A stretch of DNA of 64,000 nucleotides from Tridacna crocea (lineage: Eukaryota; Mollusca; Bivalvia; Cardiida; Cardiidae). This document shows positions 43,616 through 55,650 of the stretch, in pieces (positions within the stretch are counted from its first letter, which is position 1; every line of letters begins with the position of its first letter). Location: positions 18,233,235-18,297,234 of the forward strand of contig OX031069.1 of NCBI GenBank assembly GCA_943736015.1, read 5' to 3'. Below the pieces are notes generated by a model, which was given only the letters and a program-made list of their open reading frames with translations, was not told the origin of the DNA and ran no database searches. A program made the translations under genes and the position numbers.

Positions 43616-44640
43616 TGTGTCTTTTACCTCTGTTTCGTTTACTAGTATCCTAAGCAAAGTCTTTAAAATTTACAGGCTATTTCCACCTTCCCCCCTCCCC
43701 CATGAACAAAATCCAAATTATGTTCAAGAGTTTCAGAGGGTTGATTCCTTTTGCAATGACACTTAATATACAATGGCAGTAAATTGAAATAACCAAGGAT
43801 GTGAAGGTGCGTGCACATCCACCATAGCCTTTTGGTTAATATGATTTGTTAGATATTGATGTAAATACATATATTCAACTGTAGCTGGAGCTGAAGAGGT
43901 ACATGTAGTTTCAATAAATAAGTAACCTCCTCTAGCTTTTTTGCCAGTAATATCTGTAACTGACCAAGTATACATGAGTAAGTGTTCTGCTCCTCCTATA
44001 CAGTTGAAATACTGTTGAAAATAGTGTTATTGAATTGCACCACATATCAATTAAATATATTTACTTGTGTCAGTTTTCTTTCTACCTTAGGTACTCCATG
44101 ATGGAAAGTTCAAAGTCCATAGACAACAAGGCTGAACATTGAATTAAGGATATGTATAAGATATGATCATCAAGTTGTACATTTTTGTGACTGTGTGATA
44201 CAAAAGTGACAATTATTCAAGTATACTTAACTCTACACCCAGTTTAAAGATCATGAATTTGGCAACAAAAACATGTCTTACAAAAAGTTCACGACCAATA
44301 AAAAGCTTTTTGAGCAAAGTGCAGTTGTTTTCAGTAATAAACATTTTCAAGCTTTTTATAGCCCTGTAGCAAACAATCCTGTGTTTTAATGACCCTGAAG
44401 AAGAAAGCTCTAGAAGCTTTGTGGGAGGAGTAGACAATGTTCGTACCAGCATTTTTTTCTCTTCCCTGAATGCTTTCAATCATTTCATACACAATTCCGA
44501 AATCTGTCATCTGTTATTCAACCTATTTCTGTATATGAATATAAACTCTTTACATACAACAAATTTTTAGACTTTACAGATGAAAAATAGTACATGTGTA
44601 GTATGGAAATTTGTTTTTGAAAGTTGACATTTTGTAGCCT
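43616..44640. other. Unassigned, with one decayed MITE at about 44365-44580
   Basis: The MITE remnant is recognised by AAACAATCCTGTGTTTTAAT and TACCAGCATTTTTTTCTC. Nothing else is seen. Confidence 0.45.
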
Positions 44641-45085
44641 GTAAAGCGTTCAATGTTGCTATATGGTACGAACTACTTAAGGATTGGATTGTATGGTATT
44701 GTAAAAACATTTTTTCAGTCATATTGTTTTTGGTGAGAGTGTCATTGGGCATGACACAGTCACACTTCAGAGCCTAGTACTGGTAAAACCCAGAAAGCAC
44801 ATGAATATGTGGGCTTTTGCTGTGATATGACTGTTGAAAATGTTGAAAGCAGCTTAAAACACCAACCATACAATCAATTAATCATCACTGTGGCAAATGC
44901 ACCTATCCATGCTTTCGTAGAGTTCTTTTTACCAGTACTCCTACCAATATTCTTTCCAAGCCACTGGCTGCTCATTGTTGAAAAAGTGGTCAGCAGAGAG
45001 AGAGAAATTAAATCCTGTCACAATGACTATCGTCAATCCTTAGACAAAAATTAGTCTAGCTCGGGATAAACCAGTGACCTCCTGT
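44641..45085. repeat. Two SINE pieces, tail to tail
   Basis: 44755-44885 is the plus-oriented 3' part (CAGAGCCTAGTACTGGTAAA, CAGCTTAAAACACCAACC). 44885-45085 is a minus-oriented body (CCTATCCATGCTTTCG, CCAAGCCACTGGCTGC) ending near a worn head. The frame at 44809-45054 covers the junction. Confidence 0.65.
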
Positions 45086-45417
45086 ATACTCTATTCCTTT
45101 ATGCTTTTTCAAACTGATTCAAGATATTGAATACCATAAAGTATGCCAATAAACCATTCAAATTCTTTCTGCAGATTGATGATAGCCACTGAAACGAAAT
45201 TCATTTTTCTTCCTTCCCAAACATGGTTTGAACTTACTGGGATTAAAAATAATATGTATGGAACACTGATCAAACAAGCTCTGACAGCTGGGATGGTTGC
45301 AATGGGCAGTGTGATATACTAATAATTCAAATAATAGTATTAAACACACAAAAAAACTGATAAAGAATGCATATCTCAGAACATTAATTTACCCTTCAAA
45401 AACAAATTCCATCATTT
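45086..45417. other. No feature recognised
   Basis: No bounded exon or repeat visible. Confidence 0.4.
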
Positions 45418-45640
45418 GATTCTTACCAAACGAAAAAAATTTAGACTGGACTCAATTCAAAGCATTTGCAGACAACAAAATAAAAATGACTGAAAATTTG
45501 AAATTTGTTTTGGGAAGGGCAGAAAACTACTGTGGGAAAAGGAAAAGATTTTACCAGTATTTCTTCCTTTTCCCACAATATTTTCAAAAGGCTTCTTTCT
45601 CGGGGTCGTGAAAAGTCGGGATTGTGTGGTAAAGGGTTAA
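45418..45640. mobile_element. TTAA MITE, left end worn
   Basis: The right end ATTGTGTGGTAAAGGGTTAA is intact. The left end is CTTACCAAACGAAAAAAATT without a clear TTAA. The core has GTGGGAAAAGGAAAAG and CTTCCTTTTCCCACAAT. Confidence 0.7.
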
Positions 45641-46544
45641 AAATCAACTGCAAAAGCTTTAAATTTTAACAAGTCTGCATTTTTGTCATAAGGTTAAGTG
45701 TGAATAATAACATTTTCTTTTCAGTATACTACATGTATATTGATACTGTTTGCCTTTAAAATGGTTCTCATTTAAAGCTATCTACATTGTTTTAACTAAA
45801 TTAATTTTTTTTTTAAAAAGTCTCTTTTTTTTTTTAATAACTGAGTCTTTTAATTCTAATTTTGTTATCGCAGTACCACTTCCCAACTTTGTGCCCATCA
45901 TGACTTCCTCTGTTGATAGGCCATAAAACACCAATCATTCATGTCCTTGTAAACTGTGCTTTACTGGGCCGGCTTTGTGCAAAATGAGACACTGAAATGA
46001 TAAGATTATAAGTTTCTTACTAAATACTGTACTGTACTATATGATCCATGCTCTGTCAAAAGGGTGTTTTATGCATCTGCAAAAACTATCTACCTCTGTC
46101 AGCCTGTGCAGGCTGACATGGGATAACACTTTTTGCAATTTACGAATTTTCTGCATGTCAAAGGACCATTTTACCATCAGTTCAAGTCCACCGTTATACA
46201 AAGTGGGTTTTATGGATCCATAATAAGGTGCTTAGTATAATACATCACTGAGATCTATTAAGCCCAATTTTGCTAGGGCTTGGCTCATACATCTTTACAA
46301 ATAAGGTTTACAAATAAGATGTCTGACAAAAATGTATGATCACAAAATGCATAAAAGGTTTATGCAGATTACATGGCTACAGACAGTTTGAAAGTTCTTC
46401 CATACTTTATGATGGAGAGATGTCTTATGTGTATACACTACAGACTTTGTCGGGAGTCTTTTAACAATATCCTAGGAAGGCCATTTAAAAATTATGTGCT
46501 TGTTTCTAACACAGCCACTGAGACTGCATTCATATTTTCAGTCT
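45641..46544. other. No gene recognised
   Basis: CAGCCTGTGCAGGCTGACAT at 46098-46117 is a short palindrome of the GTCAGCCTGC repeat also present near 55545. T runs lie at 45808-45837. Confidence 0.45.
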
Positions 46545-46745
46545 GAAGTACAAGTTTAAATTGGGTCTATCTGGCTCAGTGGTAAAGTGTAGGACTTGGA
46601 TGCCCCTGCTTTGAGCCTCAATGAAAGCACTTGGTTTTCCATGGGAATGTCCTTGGGCAAGACACTTCAGAGCCATTGCCTAGTACTGGTAAAAGACGGG
46701 AAATACAAGCAACTTGTCCTAGTGGAGCAACTGATATAATGTAGA
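46545..46745 (+). repeat. tRNA-derived SINE, plus orientation
   Basis: A-box-like TCTGGCTCAGTGGTAAAG near 46567, worn B box GCTTTGAGCCTC near 46609, and the shared body CCTTGGGCAAGACACTTCAG. Same family as 485-680. Confidence 0.7.
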
Positions 46746-46930
46746 AAACCGTGTTAAGTACCATTCAAACTGCTATTTAATGAGATTGAAGAACACTTGT
46801 ATTTTTAAGCTGGAAAATTTCAGAAAAATGGCTTTTTAAATGTGAGTCTCGAATTGTATTCCTAGACCTATTTTACAAGATATTCTCATTTCTTTATACT
46901 GTAAACACTGCCCTAGTTGCCACCTGAATA

Positions 46931-47100
46931 TTAACTCTTTTCCAGACGACAACATTTGTAACTCATCTATATTAATTTTAAAAGTATTTGAAGACAACAA
47001 GTTGAACGCTGCTCAAATGATGGAATTCGTTTAAAAGGTTTTTTTTTTTCCTCTCTCCACTAGGTTTTCAAAAGTCTCCTATTTTATTTTAATGTAAAAA
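46931..47100. mobile_element. Decayed TTAA MITE
   Basis: TTAACTCTTTTCCAGACGAC marks the left end; the right end is lost in AAAAAACCC. Confidence 0.5.
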
Positions 47101-47112
47101 AACCCAAAAAAA

Positions 47113-50100
47113 CAAGAGGACCATGATGGTCCTATATCGCTCACCTGAGTATATTTGTAACTTAAATGGTTTATCAAGGGCAGGCTATTCTTTTCAAATA
47201 AGGCAAACCCAGGGGTTTGTCACTAGCAGATGTATACAGATTTTCTTCTTTGTCTTTGGCCAGTGGAGCTAAAAACTGCTGCTTATCATCAATTTTTCTC
47301 TTCACAGTGTCTTGTTCCCTTTTTGACTTGTGGTTTAAGCCATTACCAGACAACAAAATTTTAGACTGGTCCAAATTGAAACAAATTGCAGACAACATTT
47401 TAAAGTGTATGTAAAATGAAAAATAAGTGCCAAATAGGGTAGAAAACATTGTGAGAAAGGAGAAATTGCTTGTTACGAGCAATTTCTCCTTTTCTCACAA
47501 TGTTTTTTAGAGCTAGATATCGTTAATGCGTCAAAATGCGGCATTGTGTGGTAATGGGTTAAGTAACATTAAATTTGTCGTCTGCAATATCTTTCAATTT
47601 TGACCAGTCTAAAATTCTGTGGTTTGTCAATGGATTAATATGGTATTCTTGACCTTATTGTATTTTAATGAATAGTCATGATAATTATGGTTTATAGACT
47701 TAACTTGACACATGCAGTCGATTCCATCTCATCTTTACCCTGATAAGATTCTGTTGTACACAGCGAAATCCCCCACAACTGGCCTTGTTCCATATAAACA
47801 AATTAGAAGCCAAGAAATCAACATAATGGAACACAGTGGTTATATCCCATCTGTACATAGTGTTATATTTTACTTAGTTTGTTTGTATGAGGTTTTAAGA
47901 CCACTTTCAACAGTATTTCAGTTATATCCCTGCGGCTGGTGCACCTTATTATGGCTTCCTGTTGTTTCTCACACCAGTACAACCACAACATACTGTGACT
48001 TTGACCTAGAAGGTAGGTCACTAAATGTTGCACTCTTGGCCTTGTGGTTTGTCACAAGAAGATTCTTAAAGATTTTTTCAATTTTCAGCCATTTTGTTGC
48101 AATGGCAACCATACTTTTAGATGGAATTTATTTTAAAACATTTCCTTTTATGATTCTGTGTAAAATCGTGTGCGCCCAGGCAGAGCCCAAATATGACCCC
48201 AGGGGAATAATTTTCACAATTGTTATAAAGGGTCACTAGATGATGCTACGTGCAAAATATGAATGCTCTAGCCCATATGGTTTGTCACAAGTTGATTTTA
48301 AAAGATTTCCTTCTTTGTTTCTATGTAAAATAAGGTGCGCCTGTGCAGAGGCCAAATATGACCGCAGAGGGATAATTTTAACAATATTGGTAGAAGATCA
48401 TTAGATAATCATAATGCTACATACCAAATATGAATGCTCTAGCCATTATGGTTTGTCAGAAGAAGATTTTTTAAAGATTTCCTTCTTTGTTTCTATGTAG
48501 AATAGGGTGCGCCTGGGCAAAGCCCAAATATGACCCCAGGGGGATAGTTTTAACAATTTTGGTAAGGGGTCACCCAATGATGCTTCAAACAAAATATGAA
48601 TGCTCTCGACCTTATGGTTTGCCACAAGAAGATTTTTAAAGATTTTCAAATAGGGTGCGCCCGGGCAGAGCTCAAATACGACCACAGAGGGATAACTTTA
48701 TCAATTTTGGTAGAGGATCATCAGATATTGCGACATTGCAAATATGAACGTTCTAGCAATTATGGTTTGTCAGAAGAAGATTTTTTAAAGATTTTCTTCT
48801 TTGTGTCTATGTAAAATAGGGTGCGCCCGGGCAAAGCCCAATTATGACCCCAGGGGAATAATTCTAACAATTTTGGTAAGGGGTCACCCTGTGATGCTTC
48901 AAACAAAATATGAATGCTCTCGGTCTTATGTCTTGTCACAAGAAGATTTTTAAAGATCTTAAAAGACCCAAATATGACCGCAGAGGGATAACTTTAAAAA
49001 TTTTGGTAGAAGATCATCAGATAATGCTACATACTAAATATGAATGCTCTAGCCATTATGTTTTGTCAGAAGAAGATTTATTAAAGATTTCCTTTTTTGT
49101 TTCTATGTAAAACAGCGTGCGCCCGGGCAAAGCCCAAATATGACCCCAAGGGAATAATTTTAACAATTTTGGTAAGGGGTCACCCTGTGATGCTTCAAAC
49201 AAAATATGAATGCTCTCGACCTTATAGTTTGTCACAAGAAGATTTTAAAATGGGGTGCGGCCGGGGAGAGCCCAAATATGACTGCAGTTGGATAATTTTA
49301 ATAATTTTGGTAGAAGATCATCAGATAATGCTACATACCAAATATGAATGCTCTAGCCATTATGGTTTGTCAGAAGAAGATTTTTTAAAGATTTCCTTTT
49401 TTGTTTCTATGTAAAACAGGGTGCGCCCGGGCAAAGCCCAAATATGACCCCAGGAGAATAATTTTAACAATTTTGGTAAGAGGTCACCCAATGATGCTTC
49501 AAACAAAATATGAATGCTCTCGACCTTATGGTTTGTCACAAGAAGATTTTAAAATGGGGTGCGGCCGGGCAGAGCCCAAATATGACCGCAGTTGGATAAT
49601 TTTAAAAATTTTGGTAGAGAATTATCAGATAATGCTACATACCAAATGTGAATGCTATAGCCATTATGGTTTGTCATCAGAAGATTTTTTAAAGATTTCC
49701 TTCTTTGTTTCTATGTAAAATAGGGTGCGCCCGGGCAAAGCCCAAATATGATCCCAGGGGAATAATTTCAACAATTCTGGTAAGGGGTCACCCAATGATG
49801 CTTCAAACAAAATATGAATGCTCTCGGCCTTACAGTTTGTCACAAGAAGATTTTTAAAGGTTTTAAATACGGTGCGGCCGGGCAGAGCCCAAATATGACC
49901 GCAGAGGGATAACTTTAACAATTTTGGTAGAAGATCATCAGATAATGCTACATACTACATATGAATGTTCTAGCCATTATGGTTTGTTAGAAGAAGATTT
50001 TTTTTAAAGATTTCCTTCCTTGTTTCTATGTAAAAAAGGGTGCGAACGGGAGAAGCCAAATATGACCGCAGGGGGATAATTTTAACAATTTTGGTACGAG

Positions 50101-50424
50101 GTCACCCAATGATGCTTCAAGCAAAATATGAATGCTCTCGGCCTTATTGTTTGTCACAAGAAGATTTTTATAGATTTTTTTCCATTTTCAGCCATTTTGT
50201 TGCCATGGCAACCCGAGTTTTTGATGGAATTAAATTCTTTTAACAATTTTTGTAGAGCTTAACCCAAGGAACGTTCCTGCCAAGTTTTATCAAGATTGGC
50301 CATCTTGTTTTGGAGGAGAAGGTTTTTAAAGAAATTGTTAACGTACGGACGGACAGACGGACGGACGGACGGACGATGACCGATCACAATAGCTCACCCA
50401 GAGCACTTCGTGCTCAGGTGAGCT
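47113..50424 (-). mobile_element. Helentron-like element, minus orientation, with a two-part repeat unit
   Basis: It begins CAAGAGGACCATGATGGTCC and ends CACTTCGTGCTCAGGTGAGC followed by T. From about 48170 to 50160 the core alternates two related subunits (CGGGCAAAGCCCAAATATGA / GGGGTCACCC and GGCAGAGCCCAAATATGACC / GAAGATCATCAGATAATGC), giving a higher-order unit of about 300 bp; two neighbouring copies at 49097 and 49401 are exactly 304 bp apart. The left part holds a TTAA MITE (47335-47562) and a SINE scrap (about 47860-48000). An ACGGACGGACGGACGGACGA stretch at 50345-50374 is near the right end. Confidence 0.75.
47335..47562. mobile_element. TTAA-flanked MITE
   Basis: TTAAGCCATTACCAGACAAC and TTGTGTGGTAATGGGTTAA are the ends, and GGAGAAATTGCTTGTTACGA with its inverse is the core. 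It is followed at 47568-47637 by a second, partial right end. Confidence 0.8.
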
Positions 50425-50504
50425 AAAAACAGATCAACAGGAAAGGGGTTCGTCAAGCATTCTTTTGTATAGAGGAGAGTACATTACTTTTACCAAATAC
50501 TCCT

Positions 50505-50640
50505 ACCAAATCCAAATGGTACAGCCATTGGTATACAGGACTTGAGAACAGAGAGTTGCTGGTTCAAATCCCAAGCTGGGCAAAATTCTTTCCCAGGATC
50601 AAAGATAGTCAATGCAACAGGATTCATTCCTTTCTTACTG
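50505..50640 (+). repeat. tRNA-like SINE head
   Basis: GGTACAGCCATTGGTATAC (A-box region) and CTGGTTCAAATCCCAAG (B box) have tRNA spacing. The body continues with CAACAGGATTCATTCC, which recurs inverted at 40099-40114. Confidence 0.6.
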
Positions 50641-52289
50641 CTGATAATTGTTCTGAATATGGTTACAAGGGAAATCAAGGGTTGGAATATTGTGCAAAGT
50701 AAAGGTAATAGAAACTCTAGAAAAGCATGGATAGGTGCACTGGCTGTAAGAAAGGAACATTTGCTTGTTACAAACAGTTGATTCTTTCCTAAACTTGCTT
50801 CTTTCCAAAAGTTAATTATTGCACATGCAGTCTATGGCATGGGTGCACAAAGCTGAACCTTTGTCTGGTCAAGTATTTAAGCTCTGAATACAAGAGACAC
50901 GAATTCTAACATTAATGTATTTTAGATCCAGACATAAATATCATTGAAATACCTGTTGACATGTTAAAATCTGTAAAAAAAAAGAAGAAATCCTTTCAGA
51001 CGGGATATAACACCAGACTGGGGTATCTAATCAACAGTTTACAAACATCTTGGTCTCTCTGTCTGCCTAAAAAGATACATTGTTGTTAGATTAGATAGGA
51101 AAGTGATCAGTAAAAAAGACACGAAAAACAATATTCTCGATCACAATGTTTTAGATTACTTGAGTACAGTCTACTACTGCTGATGGTCTTCAAATGTCTT
51201 GCATCTGTAGGGTTCATCTGTATCCGATGACTTGGTTGATGAAATAACACCAAATTTGTCCTTAAAAACTGACTAAAGATATCTGTAACCAACGTGTTAA
51301 ACCAAACTCTTGAAAGTTGAGACTTAAATATCCTGTGTTGACAATGTAGTCAAGACCAGAATATACCTGGTAAGAAGTCTGACATTTGATATGAAACGTC
51401 TTACACCTGATGCTAAACTCGGATCAAAATTCGTCAGCAATTATTGACAAAACAAAGTTCTAAACCCATTCACTACCTACGATGATCAATATCCGAACGC
51501 ACCTATTGCAAAGTCCGATCTTCATGATAAAACATCCACAATTTGTTTAACTAGTTTTCCATAGCCCATATTACAACTCTGTGTACCCTACACATTCGAC
51601 TTTGTATACGCCGAATGTCTTATTGGTCGAAATAGTAATGGGCCGAAATAGTTATCGGCCGAGACACGACGTCTCGACAGCTCTGACGAGGAAAAAAGGT
51701 GTTAATTCGTGTCCTGATCAGAATGAAGAAAGTGCAACTCTGGTTTACCAATTTCAAACAAGGAACGCAGTACTAATTGCAAGAAAATTAAAATCTTACC
51801 GAGGTTTCGCAGTACAAAGATTTCATGTAGAGGGAGTATATGTCGTCCGTGTAAATACGTCATCATTATCATTCATGTGATGCCTAAAAATAGGACATCA
51901 GACAATACCTCTGTGTGAGCGCTATTGGGCCTTTAAGAGTGCCTCCATTAAACAACCCAAATGGCGCCAAGAAAACACAACATTTCGGCCATACTGCAGC
52001 GCAGTCAGCTGGGTCACAAATAAAAAAAAAACACCTGCTTTCGGTTTTAATTACCGCTAAATAATGAGCTTTACGTCTGGTCATTTGAAATAGCTTTTGA
52101 GAAATTGTTATTTTAACTTATTAGGAATATCGTATCAAGAGAAATTTTTCCAGCAAAATTGGGAATTCCTTTCAGCAAAATACGGAAAATCTTCTGCCAC
52201 AGTTGGGAAAAATGATGCTTTTTGCAATTGGGAAGTTGCCGAAGATCGGCCTCAATTATAGAAGGAAAAAAAGCCCTGCACCTAAACCT
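50641..52289. other. No confirmed gene
   Basis: 51420-52090 is less AT-rich and looks unique, with GGCCGAGACACGACGTCTCG (51659-51678). The 99-residue frame at 51581-51880 and the short frame from ATGGCGCCAAG at 51960 have no splice support. Confidence 0.4.
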
Positions 52290-52820
52290 TTTGATCAAAC
52301 ATGACCTTTTCCAATCTCATCGCTTCAGAGATATTAAGACACTCTGACAAACACTCATTAGTACTGCGCTTACAAATATGGCATCTAGAGTGCAAAAAAC
52401 TTTTTCTAGAATTTGTCTCAGCGGTCTACTTAACACATAGAAATTATCCAGACAAGGTTTTTCAAAGGTTTGACGTAGTTACCTAGTCTATTACACGACA
52501 TGGCCCACTTTCAAACTCGTCTATCAATATTAAGAAGACAAACATTTGGACCACTTTTTAAGGTTTCGAGCAATTTTCCAGGTGTTTATAAGAATTGACC
52601 TAGTGACCTAGTTTTTGACCCCACATGGCCTTTTTTGAGCTCTTTCGAGATATTACCAAGACAAACCTTCTTACCAAGATTCAAGAGTATTCGACTGAAA
52701 ATGTGGCCTCTAGAGCGCGCACAAGAATTTTCTAAGATTTGACCTGGGAACCTAGTTTTTGACTCGACATAATCCATTTTCGAACACGTCTGAGACATCA
52801 TCGAAGCGAACAAGAGAAAC
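52290..52820 (-). repeat. Truncated array of the 145-bp unit family
   Basis: It opens CCTTTTGATCAAACATGACC like the elements at 56.8 and 59.4 kb, then has about three units with CCTAGTTTTTGAC and AAAATGTGGCCTCTAGAG read in the minus sense. Both terminal hairpins are missing. Confidence 0.65.
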
Positions 52821-52922
52821 TGATAGACATTATAGTTCACCTTATAATATCACACTAATAATGAAATGTATTCTTAGTCATTGCAAAAAACATGAAAACG
52901 TTATTTCATGTTAAAGAAATAG

Positions 52923-52928
52923 TTTATT
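52923..52928 (-). terminator. Polyadenylation signal AATAAA for the SEA-domain gene
   Basis: TTTATT on the plus strand reads AATAAA on the minus strand, about 95 bases downstream of the stop at 53024. Placement fits a short 3' untranslated region. Confidence 0.5.
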
Positions 52929-53023
52929 GATTTTTTCAATTATGTCAACTATTTTTTCAGCAGTGAGAGATTTATAACTATTAATTGTGGAACATTCATG
53001 TAAGATCATTAAAAAACTGTCTC

Positions 53024-53196
53024 TCAATTTGTAACATGGAACTTAGAAGTTTTCATTTTAAACTTTCGCTGCCACCTTGAAGACACAAATAACAATACTA
53101 CACAAAAGAATATAATAGCCAAAATTTTACCAGTTCGAAAACGGATCAACACATTGTTATCATTTAAATAAATTTGAAGTACTTTTGCTAATGATA
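53024..53196 (-). CDS. SEA gene, last exon: membrane helix and basic tail
   Basis: The acceptor CCTGATCAG precedes 53196 on the minus strand, and the phase matches the donor at 53763. It encodes VSLAKVLQIYLND, then a helix ILAIIFFCVVLLFV, then RWQRKFKMK and a stop at 53024-53026. Hydrophobic helix followed by basic residues is the expected topology for a type I anchor. The polypyrimidine tract is modest, so the start of this exon is the weakest part of the model. Confidence 0.55.
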
Positions 53197-55143
53197 CTGA
53201 TCAGGTTATAGAGAAGGTAATTCTTCAAGGTTTTCTATATTGTCAATTCAAGATACACTAGTCATTTACGCTGTTTTCTGCTTGCAAAAACTAGAGATAC
53301 CACTAATTGAACATGAAAATATTCACCTTACCTTTGAAACTGAAAATGTGTAATTTTAACGCAATGTAGAGGATAGATATTGATTTTTTCCTATTTAAAA
53401 AAAAAAAAAAACTTTAAGGATAAATGGACAAACACATTAAAGTCAAGACATAAGCTCTGTTAGTACTTCCTTCAGCCAGTATAACTTTAAATAGGTGAAA
53501 AAAATCATAAGCCATGTTCTGAAAAGGTGGTTTAATGCATATCCATGATGCATTGTATCAAGCATGTCATTACATAATTATGGATCCATAAATTCTATTG
53601 TCTAACACCAAGCTGAATTCAGAGGTAGAACGGTCATTGAATTTGCAGAAAATTAAATAACTCCACCTTATCTGACTGCACATGCTGACCTGTGTTGATA
53701 CATCTTCAAATGCATTAAAGCCCCTTTTCACATAGCATGGTTCAAATATAATGATGAAACTACCTGAACATTTGTAAAATTTAAAATGACTTGGGTCAAC
53801 AGTAAATTCACCAAATTTCCCTTTTTTCAGAATCTCTGACAATGCAAGTTCAAGACATTCGGTTGAGTCCAGTCCGTCTGTTTCTATGAGCAACACAACT
53901 ATTAGGGATCCACTCCTGCAAGTAACAACATATTCCATCATATAATGACGAATTCCGATAAATTACATAAAACGCCTAGAGGCAGCAAACCAACCTATAT
54001 TTAAACACAAAATCTTAGAAAAGTTTTTACTTGGTAATAACATATTACAAGTGGCTCAAATGATGCATTTGTCTTAAAGTTTTATGAAGAACTTACAACT
54101 TCTGCTGCCATATTTACAAGCTCCCTACAGATTACAAAAAGTTTCTTTTACGAAACAATTCCCAGTTTTAACAACCCTATCAAAAAAGCCCTTGGAAATC
54201 ATTGTGTGAAAAGAAGGAAAAGAAATTTTATCCTTTCAAAGACCGACCTTATCATACGAGTCGTATATTGTTGTTTGACATTGCTTTAAAAATGGAGAAA
54301 ACTAAACCTTCATCTTCTAGTTGGGAGCTAACAGTGGCTTCGATATTAGCTTACTATATGAGTTTATTTCATTGGTAGTACTGACAGTATATTTTGATCT
54401 CAGATTTTTTATACGCCAGACAAAAATTAAACAAGCAAATACTGCGAATGGTGAACTTATCAGAATACAGGTGGGAGTTAATAACCTGAAAAAGTCAAAA
54501 GGGTTAATCACCAATTTATCTGCATATTTTACCCATTATAAAAATGAACAATACCTACAAGGTCATATCTTTTGCTGCAACCAAGGTCTCAGAAAACGTT
54601 ATTCTATCTTTGGTACATTTGCCAGGGTTTACATTGTTTTTCTACTGTGCCATTATTTTCAGACATACGTTGGAGAAACGTGTTACAAATGCTACAAAAA
54701 CTATATGGGAAAAGGAGCAAATTGCCATCTTGACAAGAATGTAATAGTCACAATAATTTTGCTCATGTCAAATCAAATAATTCTTTTATATCTACAGCTA
54801 AAATCATTGATATTGATATTCAAATAGAAATAAACACCACGACATTGGCATTTTAAGGCTCTTTTGTTACCAGTATCTCACCATGTACCAAACAACACAG
54901 ATCAAAGATCAGATTTTATTCTTTGCACTCTTTTTTCCCCGTTTTACGTATGACCTTAATAATAACAAGTTTACCTAAAGTCTTTTACAATCACATCTTT
55001 CACCTCAGGAATGTTACACAGTTCATTCTTCAGAGCATCCTGTATCCTCTTTGCAATATCCAGGCTCGATACATATGGTCTAGCTCTTTCAATGTCTAAA
55101 CTGTACACTTCACTTGTCACACATATTACAACTTCAAAATATG
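53024..55143 (-). CDS. SEA-domain single-pass membrane protein, C-terminal part
   Basis: Three exons on the minus strand join in phase and give about 163 residues to a stop. The first two form a SEA domain: FEVVICVTSEVYSLDI, then SSLDIAKRIQDAL, then VIVKDFRSGSLIVVLL, and finally KGKFGEFTVDPS. G-S-L-I-V matches the G-S-V/I-V-V autoproteolysis site of SEA domains found in mucins and membrane proteases. The third exon adds a membrane helix and a short basic tail, so the protein would be anchored with the SEA domain outside the cell. Upstream exons (the acceptor at 55144 shows that they exist) were not found in the window, so the full architecture is unknown. The gene is convergent with the CARD-HEPN gene if that gene ends before 52.9 kb. 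Confidence 0.65.
53520..53755. repeat. Dispersed repeat with TTATGGATCCATAA, copy 1
   Basis: It shares TTTAATGCAT, GATGCAT, the palindromic GGATCC box and AGCCCCTTTTCACATAGCATGG with the copy at 55385-55640. Confidence 0.6.
53764..53915 (-). CDS. SEA gene, exon with the C-terminal half of the domain
   Basis: 152 bp between TTACTTGCAG and GTAGTTTC (minus strand). The first base completes the Arg codon begun by the previous exon, followed by S-G-S-L-I-V-V and ending F-K-F-Y-K-C-S plus one base. The intron that follows contains a dispersed repeat at about 53520-53755. Confidence 0.72.
54975..55143 (-). CDS. SEA gene, exon with the N-terminal half of the domain
   Basis: 169 bp between TATTTTGTAG and GTAAACTTG (minus strand). 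It enters after one base (phase 1) and leaves after two (AG). It encodes YFEVVICVTSEV to DVIVKDF. Confidence 0.7.
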
Positions 55144-55650
55144 CTACAAAATAAGCAAAAGAAAGCAAATTTATATCCAGAGAATATGTTACCCAATTAA
55201 AACAGATGGGCTGAAACTGAATAATTTTTTCACATTCGAGACTACTACAGTATAGGATTAAATGAACATTTTTAAACATTTTATGTATGTGATTAAACCT
55301 CTTTGCAATTATAAATGAAGTATCGTATGGCTGATTTTATGTAGAAGAACATTTATTACAATAAATACCATGCTGTCTGAATAGGCCATTTAATGCATCT
55401 TAGTGATGCATCATACTAAACAAGTCATCACAAAATTGTGGATCCACAAATTAATCTTATCCGACAACCGGCTTTTGTGAGGTAAAATTGTCACTAGACA
55501 ACAAGAAAATGTTAAAAAAAAAAACAAATAGTTTTGATCCAAGTCAGCCTGCATGACTGTGAAGGCTGACCTGCATCAGATCTATTTTTTGCAGTTGTAC
55601 TGAACCTGCTTTTCATAGAGCAAGGCTCATTTATTTGTAAGTTTAATGAA
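55144..55650. repeat. Intron sequence and dispersed repeat, copy 2
   Basis: 55385-55640 carries TTTAATGCATCTTAGTGATG, TTGTGGATCCACAA, GTCAGCCTGCATGACTG and CATAGAGCAAGGCTCATTTA. 55144-55384 shows nothing else; upstream exons of the SEA gene were not seen. Confidence 0.6.

Noticed and set aside
47712-48239. Plus-strand frame of 175 residues
   Set aside because: It crosses a SINE scrap and runs into the array of the element at 47.1-50.4 kb. No homologous motif is seen.
51960-52025. Short frame from ATGGCGCCAAG
   Set aside because: Good start context but only about 20 codons and no good donor.
54321-54827. Plus-strand frame of 168 residues
   Set aside because: It lies in an intron of the minus-strand SEA gene, opposite the possible alternative exon; low-complexity hydrophobic composition, no motif.
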